Notes under the pieces: generated by a model
What the model saw: the letters and a program-made list of their open reading frames with translations, nothing else
The model's database searches: none
Told to the model about the DNA's origin: nothing
Translations under genes and position numbers: made by a program
Shown: piece by piece, positions 7,873-13,301 of the stretch
Layout: every line of letters starts with the position of its first letter
Numbering within the stretch: position 1 is the first letter of the stretch
Assembly (NCBI GenBank): GCA_036721855.1
Contig: DAIMKF010000043.1
Location: 1 to 13,301 of the forward strand
Origin: JAHDNZ01 sp036721855
Lineage (GTDB): Bacteria; Bacillota; DTU065
DNA length: 13,301 nucleotides
Reading direction: 5' to 3'

Positions 7873-8444
7873 GTAGATTAGATGATTTAATTGCTGAGCT
7901 TTGCCCGAATGGGGTTAGATTCGAAAAGATCGAAAAACTACTTGTAACAAAATCTGCTCCTAGAAAACTCAATAAAAAAGAATACCAGGAATCAGGCGAA
8001 TATCCCATTATTGATCAAGGTCAGAGTTTTATTGTTGGTTACACTGATGATGCAGCCTCAATTTTGCCCCAAAACGATTATATAATCTTCGGAGAACATA
8101 CTAGGTTTGTTAAATTTGTCAATTTTGAATTCGCTCAGGGTGCTGATGGTATAAAGATATTAACACCTGCAAACAAGCAATTGAGTGCAAAATATTTATA
8201 TTACGCTTTTTCTAACCTCGAAATTCCTTCGCGTGGATATAACAGGCATTGGGTTGTTGCTAAAGAGCTAGTTATCCCCTTTCCCCCTCTCCCTGTTCAA
8301 CAAGAGATAGTTCGAATTCTAGATAAATTTACTGACTTGGAAGCGGAGCTGGAGGCGGAGCTGGAGGCGGAGCTGGAGGCCAGGAAAAAGCAATATGAGT
8401 ATTACCGTGATAAGCTATTAACATTTAAGGAGGCAACTTCATGA
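7869..8444 (+). CDS. hsdS: Half-size type I specificity subunit with one recognition domain
   Basis: HsdS chooses the DNA target. Ordinary subunits are about 380-450 residues with two target-recognition domains; this one has 191 and only one. Residues 1-20 (LIAELCPNGVRFEKI) are the usual entry to a recognition domain, and about 20-135 form that domain, ending in GYNRHW. A single conserved region follows: IPFPPLPVQQEIVRILDKF, then an acidic Leu-Glu-Ala-Glu repeat, then KKQYEYYRDKLLTF. Two copies of such a half subunit could pair head to tail and read a palindromic split site, as shown for engineered or truncated halves of EcoR124I and EcoDXXI. The gene sits in frame between hsdM and hsdR with ATGA overlaps on both sides and an undamaged end, so it looks like a settled form rather than a random truncation. 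A deletion between the two similar halves of a larger hsdS is the likely origin. Confidence 0.9.
   Translation: MSRLDDLIAELCPNGVRFEKIEKLLVTKSAPRKLNKKEYQESGEYPIIDQGQSFIVGYTDDAASILPQNDYIIFGEHTRFVKFVNFEFAQGADGIKILTPANKQLSAKYLYYAFSNLEIPSRGYNRHWVVAKELVIPFPPLPVQQEIVRILDKFTDLEAELEAELEAELEARKKQYEYYRDKLLTFKEATS
8343..8378 (+). repeat. Three perfect 12-bp tandem repeats inside hsdS
   Basis: GCGGAGCTGGAG occurs three times without a mismatch, flanked by a degenerate copy on the left (TTGGAA before 8343) and a partial copy on the right. It codes for Ala-Glu-Leu-Glu. In EcoR124-type HsdS, TAEL repeats at the equivalent place set the distance between the two recognised half-sites: two repeats give a 6-base spacer, three give 7. 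Gain or loss of one 12-bp unit keeps the reading frame and could change specificity by slippage. Confidence 0.9.
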
Positions 8445-11400
8445 TCAACTATAATATCGTGGCTGCTTCCAATGAATCTACAGTAGTTGCTGAATACATT
8501 CCTGAAACATCTCGGGCCGCAGATTATCAAAGTGAAGCAGCGTTAGAAAAAGATTTTATCAATCGTCTTTGCTCCCAAGGCTATGAATATATCGATGTTA
8601 CAAATGAAGCTACTTTAATATCTAACCTACGCCGTCAGCTTGAATTATTAAATCATTTTAACTTCTCTGATGATGAATGGAACAGATTTTTTAAGCAGAA
8701 TATCGCTGCAAAAAATGAAGGTATAGTTGAAAAGACCCGAAAAATTCAAGAAGACCATGTGCAAATTCTTAAACGAGACGATGGTAGCACCAAAAATATA
8801 ATGCTCATTGATAAAAAGAACATTCACAATAATCGCCTACAGGTATTAAATCAGTATGAGGAGGTAGGTGGTACACACAAAACGAGATATGACGTAACCA
8901 TACTGGTTAACGGTCTGCCTCTTGTGCATATTGAGTTAAAACGGCGTGGTGTAGCCATACGTGAGGCTTTCAATCAAATCAAGCGATATCAGCGTGATAG
9001 CTTCTGGGCTGCTTCTGGGCTTTTTGAATATGTGCAGATCTTCGTAATTTCCAATGGGACGCATACGAAATATTACTCCAATACCACCAGAAACCAACAC
9101 CTTAAAGAGCTTGGCGAAAGCGGAAAACAGAAAAGCCCCAAGACCAGCAATAGCTTTGAATTTACAAGCTGTTGGGCAGATGCAAATAATGGGATTATTG
9201 CTGATCTGGTAGATTTTACAAAGACCTTTTTTGCCAAGCACACCCTTTTAAATATCCTAACTCGGTACTGCGTTTTTACAACAGATGACCTATTGCTGGT
9301 CATGAGGACATATCAGATTGTAGCTACCGAGAAAATCTTAAACCGCATAGAGATTTCTACCAACTATAAAAAGACTGGCACCATTGATGCAGGTGGATAC
9401 ATATGGCACACAACGGGCTCTGGTAAAACCCTTACCAGCTTCAAAACAGCACAGCTCGCTACTGCACTACCATATATTGATAAGGTACTATTTGTCGTTG
9501 ACCGCAAAGACCTTGATTACCAGACAATGCGAGAGTACAACAAGTTTAAAGAAGGATCTGCAAACAGTAGTACCTCGACTAAGGTATTGCAAGAGCAGCT
9601 CGAGAACCCTAATGAGCGAATTATCATCACAACTATTCAGAAACTCGCTACTTTTATCAAGAAAACTAAAGCGCATGATGTTTACAAGAAGCAGATAGTT
9701 ATCATCTTTGATGAGTGCCACCGCTCACAGTTTGGGGAGATGCACCAGCAGATAGTTAAAGCCTTCAAAAACTATCACTTATTTGGCTTTACAGGTACGC
9801 CGATCTTTGCAGTTAATGCAAAAAGTGGAGGAAATCCACTCCTGCGTACAACGGAGCAAGCCTTTGGCGACAAGCTTCACTCTTACACAATTGTGGACGC
9901 TATTAACGATGGCAACGTTTTGCCTTTCCGCATCGACTATATTAACACTGTCAAGAAAAAGGAAGATATCATAGACATCCAAGTTAGCGCCATCGACATA
10001 GAAAGAGCTATGTCAGCACCAGAGCGTATCCACGAAGTAACAAGCTATATTCTTGACCATTTTGATCAGAAGACAAAACGAAACAGCAGTTACTCTCTTA
10101 AGGGACAACGGATGAATGGCTTTAACTCGATCTTTGCGGTGGCTTCCATCCCAATGGCTATGAAGTATTATACTGAGTTTAAACGCCAACTAAAAGAACG
10201 AAATAGCGACCTGTTTATTGCTACAATCTTCAGCTTCAGTCCAAACGAGGACGATCCTGACGATGCTCTACCAGATGAAAGCTTTGAGACAGATAAGCTA
10301 GATAAGACCTCTCGCGACTTTTTAGAGAGTGCTATAAACGATTATAACAAAAAGTTTAATTCCGACTATGACACATCGGCAGATAAATTTGAAAACTATT
10401 ATAAGGATGTCTCGTTAAAGGTAAAGAATCGTGAGATTGACTTGCTAATCGTTGTCAATATGTTTCTAACTGGGTTTGACGCTACCACTCTAAACACTCT
10501 CTGGGTTGATAAGAACCTTAAACAGCATGGGCTTATTCAGGCCTTTTCACGCACTAACCGTATTCTAAACTCTGTAAAGACCTTCGGTAATATCGTCTGT
10601 TTCAGAGACCTGCAAAAAGCTACTGACGAAGCTATTGCTCTCTTTGGCGATAAAGAAGCAGGAGGCATCGTCCTCTTAAAGACCTATGATGAGTACTATA
10701 ACGGCTACGAAGAGAGCGGTAAAGTTGAGCTAGGATATTCGACTTTAATCACCATTCTACAGACCGAATTCCCTTTACAACAGACAATCATAGGCGAGGG
10801 AGCGCAGAAAGATTTTATTAGGCTCTTTGGTAGAATCCTTAAGCTTAGAAACATCCTTACCGCTTTTGATGATTTTGAGGGCAATGAGATTATCTCTAGG
10901 AGAGATTTTCAAGATTATCAGAGCAGGTATATCGACCTCTATCAGCATTTTACTAGAGGTAGGGATGCCGACAAAGAAAACATCAATGACGACATCATCT
11001 TTGAAGTTGAGTTGATCAAGCAGGTTGAAGTAAACATTGACTATATCCTCATGCTTGTAGCAAAGTACCATCAATCTAACTGTACGGATAAAGATATTCT
11101 CACAGATATTGATAAGGCTATTGGCTCAAGTATTGAGCTTCGCAGCAAGAAGGAACTCATCGAAAGGTTTATTGAGCAAGTTAATGTGGACACACAGGTT
11201 GATGATGATTGGCGGATTTTTGTCGCTGAACAAAAGGAGCAGGATTTAGCAGCTATTATAAGGGAAGAAAAGTTAAAGCCTGAGGAGACGAGGAGGCTTA
11301 TAGCAGGGGCTTTCCGTGATGATGTATTAAATACCACTGGAACTGCCATTGATAATATTTTGCCTCCTATCTCGCGCTTTTCAGGCGGGAAGCGGGCAAT

Positions 11401-11464
11401 AAAAAAACAGCAGGTTATTGACAAACTAATGGTCTTCTTTGAGAAGTTCCATGGGCTAATCTAA
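8441..11464 (+). CDS. hsdR: Type I restriction endonuclease/translocase subunit
   Basis: HsdR joins the HsdM-HsdS core, pumps unmethylated DNA using ATP and cuts it at a distance. The 1007 residues show, in order: a PD-(D/E)xK nuclease with Asp151, Glu165 and Lys167 (YDVTILVNG, HIELKRRG) and a QxxxY motif at Gln179-Tyr183; helicase motif I TTGSGKT (324-330); the Walker B DECH (424-427); FTGTP (450-454); motif VI QAFSRTNRI (from 700); and a C-terminal helical part of about 730-1000 with FGRILKLRNILTAFDDF, as in EcoR124-type proteins. The nuclease residues have the same spacing as in EcoR124I, placing the system in the type IC group. The start overlaps the hsdS stop and is preceded by AAGGAGG. 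No lesion is visible, so restriction should be active if HsdS works. Confidence 0.95.
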   Translation: MINYNIVAASNESTVVAEYIPETSRAADYQSEAALEKDFINRLCSQGYEYIDVTNEATLISNLRRQLELLNHFNFSDDEWNRFFKQNIAAKNEGIVEKTRKIQEDHVQILKRDDGSTKNIMLIDKKNIHNNRLQVLNQYEEVGGTHKTRYDVTILVNGLPLVHIELKRRGVAIREAFNQIKRYQRDSFWAASGLFEYVQIFVISNGTHTKYYSNTTRNQHLKELGESGKQKSPKTSNSFEFTSCWADANNGIIADLVDFTKTFFAKHTLLNILTRYCVFTTDDLLLVMRTYQIVATEKILNRIEISTNYKKTGTIDAGGYIWHTTGSGKTLTSFKTAQLATALPYIDKVLFVVDRKDLDYQTMREYNKFKEGSANSSTSTKVLQEQLENPNERIIITTIQKLATFIKKTKAHDVYKKQIVIIFDECHRSQFGEMHQQIVKAFKNYHLFGFTGTPIFAVNAKSGGNPLLRTTEQAFGDKLHSYTIVDAINDGNVLPFRIDYINTVKKKEDIIDIQVSAIDIERAMSAPERIHEVTSYILDHFDQKTKRNSSYSLKGQRMNGFNSIFAVASIPMAMKYYTEFKRQLKERNSDLFIATIFSFSPNEDDPDDALPDESFETDKLDKTSRDFLESAINDYNKKFNSDYDTSADKFENYYKDVSLKVKNREIDLLIVVNMFLTGFDATTLNTLWVDKNLKQHGLIQAFSRTNRILNSVKTFGNIVCFRDLQKATDEAIALFGDKEAGGIVLLKTYDEYYNGYEESGKVELGYSTLITILQTEFPLQQTIIGEGAQKDFIRLFGRILKLRNILTAFDDFEGNEIISRRDFQDYQSRYIDLYQHFTRGRDADKENINDDIIFEVELIKQVEVNIDYILMLVAKYHQSNCTDKDILTDIDKAIGSSIELRSKKELIERFIEQVNVDTQVDDDWRIFVAEQKEQDLAAIIREEKLKPEETRRLIAGAFRDDVLNTTGTAIDNILPPISRFSGGKRAIKKQQVIDKLMVFFEKFHGLI

Positions 11465-11495
11465 GTACTATCTATAGGGCAAACAGGTTATAGTA

Positions 11496-11530
11496 AAAAG
11501 AGATCACCCTTTATACTGGGTGATCTTCTA
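11496..11530. terminator. Bidirectional terminator between hsdR and the minus-strand pseudogene
   Basis: A perfect 9-bp stem (11501-11509 with 11518-11526) has an 8-base loop. It lies 37 bases after the hsdR stop. On the plus strand a modest U-containing tail follows; on the minus strand the stem is followed by C then five U. It can therefore end hsdR and also the convergent minus-strand reading frame that stops at 11531. Confidence 0.75.
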
Positions 11531-11917
11531 TTAATTTAAATGGTTATACTGCATATCAGGATCTATTCCTCTTCTCAGTAGATCCTCTTGAAGTCTTCGA
11601 TTCTCTTTCTTAAGCTTGCCAATCTCATGCTCGCACAAGTCAAAGGCAAAATCAACGTAAGCCTTACTAAGCTGCACAATTCTTTCAGCATAGAATTGCT
11701 CTTCCAAATCAGTCAGAAGCCGTGTTAATGTCTATGAAGTCTACTGATTCTTCCTTAACAGGTATAGCATCCTAGATAGTCTACTCCAGTAGCTGATGTT
11801 TAGTGCATTGAAATCTAGCGTGCCTTTGGCTTTGCTGTGAAACGAAAACAATGTTCTGGACTTCCCTTTAAAGTAGTAATCTAATCCTTCCTTACGATAG
11901 TGTATTCAGATCTTCAT
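11531..11917 (-). pseudogene. Unknown small gene with three in-frame stops
   Basis: The minus strand keeps a single open register of 129 codons from an ATG at 11917, with a good AAAGGAG ribosome site 6 bases upstream, to a TAA at 11531-11533 beside a terminator. It is interrupted by TGA at codon 4 (11906-11908) and TAG at codons 59 (11741-11743) and 62 (11732-11734). No frameshift is needed. The first half is basic and aromatic (YRKEGLDYYFKGKSRTLFSF, ALNISYWSRLSRML). The second half is acidic and helical (LTDLEEQFYAERIVQLSKAY, then CEHEIGKLKKENRRLQEDLL), like a coiled coil. I do not recognise the family. It lies back to back with the broken recombinase, so it may be a cargo or accessory gene of the same lost element. 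Confidence 0.6.
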
Positions 11918-11971
11918 ATATTGCTCCTTTGATAGTAAGATTAGATCGTTCTATGTTGCTATTCTTGATGA

Positions 11972-12570
11972 GTTGAGCTGATATCAAACTGGGGTATCGA
12001 TACTAATCAAATTGCAGCTAACCCTGTAAGAAAGATTAGGACCGTGAAGCAGCAGCAATTATCACCGAAGGCATTAGCTCGCAAAGAGCAATTAGTACTG
12101 ATGAAAGTTTGCAGCGAGATGGCTCGCTAAAAGATGTAACGATCATTACCTTAATGCTCCATTCTGGTATAAGAGTAAGTGAACTAGTTGATATAGAACT
12201 TGATGACATCGCTCTATCTGATAGATCTGGCTAGCTTATTGTGCGTGAAGGTAAAGGTAAAAAGCAAAGAAAGATACCTCTTAATTCTACCGTTCACGCT
12301 TACAACCTTATTTTAAGCCAGAAACCTGGACCGCTAACAACTAGAGCTGTGCAATATGTAGTAGAGAAGTATGCTTATAATGCCAGGCTTGAAGGGGTAA
12401 GTCCTCATACGCTCAGGCATACTGCAGCCACAAATCTAGTAGACCAGGGAGTGTCGTTAGATAGGGTAGCTTTGGTCCTAGGACATAGTAGTCTCAATGT
12501 AACTGCTATATATACGATTCCTACAGAGAAAGACTTAGAGTATAAATTAGAAAAAGTTGCCTGGAATTAA
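11972..12570 (+). pseudogene. Broken tyrosine recombinase/integrase (XerC/D-like)
   Basis: This is a degraded site-specific recombinase of the tyrosine (phage-integrase) family. Its first visible part, from about 11972, reads IDTNQIAANPVRKIRTVKQQ, the usual link between the core-binding and catalytic domains. The frame shifts near 12107-12118, consistent with a net loss of two bases. It then continues as DGSLKDVTIITLMLHSGIRVSEL until a TAG at 12232-12234, where relatives usually have Lys (SDRSGK), and resumes with LIVREGKGKK. All catalytic residues are still encoded: Arg at 12172, Lys in REGKGKK, HTLRH (His 12406, Arg 12415), LGH (His 12484) and Tyr at 12511. The N-terminal DNA-binding domain (about 80-100 residues) is missing. 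The open stretch from a GTG at 12241 has no ribosome site and is just the tail after the TAG. It is unlikely to be functional. Confidence 0.85.
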
Positions 12571-12582
12571 TAACCATATAGA

Positions 12583-12620
12583 AGATACCCCTAATATTTA
12601 GCATTAGGGGTATCTCTTTG
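12583..12620. terminator. Terminator between the recombinase remnant and the beta-helix gene
   Basis: A perfect 13-bp stem (12583-12595 with 12603-12615) has a 7-base loop. On the plus strand it is followed by CTTTGTTTT, a fair U tract, 12 bases after the recombinase stop. It also lies 18 bases beyond the stop of the convergent minus-strand beta-helix gene, where the tail is weaker. It probably serves both. Confidence 0.78.
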
Positions 12621-12633
12621 TTTTAGATAATTG

Positions 12634-13301
12634 TTATTCAAAGTAGATGTTATCTGGGGTGTTATTGGAGAATTCACTGATAGCTTCTACTGCTGCTGGG
12701 GTGGTTAGGGGTTGAGCGTTAAGATTTAATATTGTAGAAGAAACTGATTTCCAAATACCACCACCGTTAGTTGTAGCTATATTGTCTTTGATTATATTGC
12801 CCTGAAGATTTAGTTTAGAAGAACTATAAGCATAGATGCCGCCGCCAGAAGAAGAAGCTGTATTATCACTAATAGTGCTATTGGTTATGGTTACGGTAGA
12901 ACCTGAAGCATGGACGCCGCCGCCAGAAGAAGCTCTATTACCACTTATAGTGCTATCGGTTATGGTTACGGTAGAACCATAATAAGCATAGACGCCGCCA
13001 CCACTAAAAGAAGCTCTATTACCACTAATAGTACTATTGGTTATGGTTACGGTAGAAGAACTATAAGCATAGACGCCACCACCATTGCCATTATTATAAG
13101 AAGAAGCTCCATTATCACTAATAGTACTATCGGTTATGGTTACGGTAGAACCATAAGCATAGACACCGCCGCCGCCATGATAATAAGCACTATTACCACT
13201 TATAGTGCTATTGGTTATGGTTACGGTAGAAACTGAAGCATAGACACCGCCGCCATTATTAGATGTAGCTGTATTATCACTAATAGTACTATCGGTTATG
13301 G
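12634..13301 (-). CDS. Right-handed beta-helix repeat protein, C-terminal part, runs off the right edge
   Basis: The minus strand is open from the right edge to a TAA at 12634-12636, about 222 codons, with no stop. The product is a chain of 25-31-residue repeats of the type TVTITNSTISDNTASS then GGGIYAY. These are rich in Ser, Thr, Asn and Gly and are typical of right-handed parallel beta-helix proteins, often large surface or secreted proteins. Six repeat units are seen in full or part. The last rungs diverge (KLNLQGNIIKDN, then NGGGIWKSVSS), and the chain ends with a non-repeat tail (AAVEAISEFSNNTPDNIYFE). No LPXTG, autotransporter barrel or other anchor is visible at the C-terminus. Start, signal peptide and full length are outside the window. 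The role is unknown; adhesion or glycan binding is a guess from the fold and from the polysaccharide genes nearby. Confidence 0.85.
   Translation of the reverse strand, partial: ITDSTISDNTATSNNGGGVYASVSTVTITNSTISGNSAYYHGGGGVYAYGSTVTITDSTISDNGASSYNNGNGGGVYAYSSSTVTITNSTISGNRASFSGGGVYAYYGSTVTITDSTISGNRASSGGGVHASGSTVTITNSTISDNTASSSGGGIYAYSSSKLNLQGNIIKDNIATTNGGGIWKSVSSTILNLNAQPLTTPAAVEAISEFSNNTPDNIYFE
12881..13301. repeat. Tandem 75-93 bp repeats in the beta-helix gene
   Basis: A nearly invariant 20-bp core (plus strand: T, T or C, then GGTTATGGTTACGGTAGA) starts at 12881, 12956, 13037, 13130, 13211 and 13292, the last cut by the edge. The steps are 75, 81, 93, 81 and 81 bases, all multiples of three. 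The second base alternates strictly T, C, T, C, T, C, which makes the coded residue alternate Asn and Asp. The variable stretches lie between the GGG codons and the conserved strand. Confidence 0.9.

Noticed and set aside
7869..11971. Invertible hsdS phase-variation locus
   Set aside because: No second or inverted hsdS segment or recognition domain was found in the window, and the nearby recombinase is broken, so current inversion is not supported.
12241..12570. A separate small integrase gene starting at GTG
   Set aside because: The GTG follows an in-frame TAG by two codons, has no ribosome site, and the upstream sequence continues the same recombinase domain. It is the tail of one broken gene.
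11531..12570. Reassigned stop codons (TAG read as an amino acid)
   Set aside because: TAG occurs in both broken genes, but the unknown gene also has an internal TGA and the recombinase also has a frameshift and a missing N-terminus. Ordinary gene decay explains all of these; no suppressor or pyrrolysine genes are visible.
12910..13236. Plus-strand open frame of 108 codons with Tyr-Gly-rich repeats
   Set aside because: It is the complement of the beta-helix repeats. It has no ribosome site or family match, while the minus strand is open through the whole region, has convincing beta-helix repeats and ends at a terminator.
12841..13301. CRISPR-like array
   Set aside because: The spacing is regular, but the whole stretch is one open reading frame, steps are multiples of three, and the intervening segments are related to one another rather than unique spacers.

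Overview
The window looks like a chromosomal accessory region of a moderately low-GC bacterium, most likely of the Bacillota (Clostridia-like). The reasons are A/T-rich spacers, strong AGGAGG-type ribosome sites and many U-tailed intrinsic terminators. The taxonomic call is an inference from style, not from a marker gene.

Region 1 (about 1-5450, all minus strand) holds three surface-polysaccharide genes, read right to left. They are a heparinase II/III-family polysaccharide lyase starting at GTG, a secreted DUF4091/GH123-like glycoside hydrolase, and GDP-mannose 4,6-dehydratase (gmd). Each gene is followed by its own hairpin. In two of the hairpins the imperfect pairs become G-U wobbles only in the minus-strand transcript, which fixes their orientation. 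Gmd makes the precursor of GDP-fucose, GDP-rhamnose and related sugars, and the other two proteins look like glycan-trimming enzymes. The set probably belongs to an exopolysaccharide locus continuing to the left.

Region 2 (about 5450-6300) has no convincing gene. It contains three 23-bp-phased imperfect repeats resembling the iterated ends of IS21-type elements.

Region 3 (6301-11464, plus strand) is a compact type I restriction-modification operon, hsdM-hsdS-hsdR, with ATGA overlaps between genes. The HsdR motifs match the type IC (EcoR124I-like) group. HsdS is only 191 residues, with one target-recognition domain followed by three perfect 12-bp repeats coding for an Ala-Glu-Leu-Glu unit. 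This is the counterpart of the TAEL repeats that set spacer length in EcoR124-type enzymes. The half-size subunit plus repeat is the most interesting system here.

Region 4 (about 11495-12615) is a decaying patch. It holds a minus-strand unknown gene of 128 codons with three in-frame stops, and a plus-strand tyrosine recombinase with one frameshift and one in-frame TAG. Hairpin terminators flank both sides.

Region 5 (12634 to the right edge, minus strand) is the 3' end of a gene for a right-handed parallel beta-helix repeat protein, probably a surface protein. It is open across the window edge and built of near-identical 75-93 bp units that alternate between two versions.
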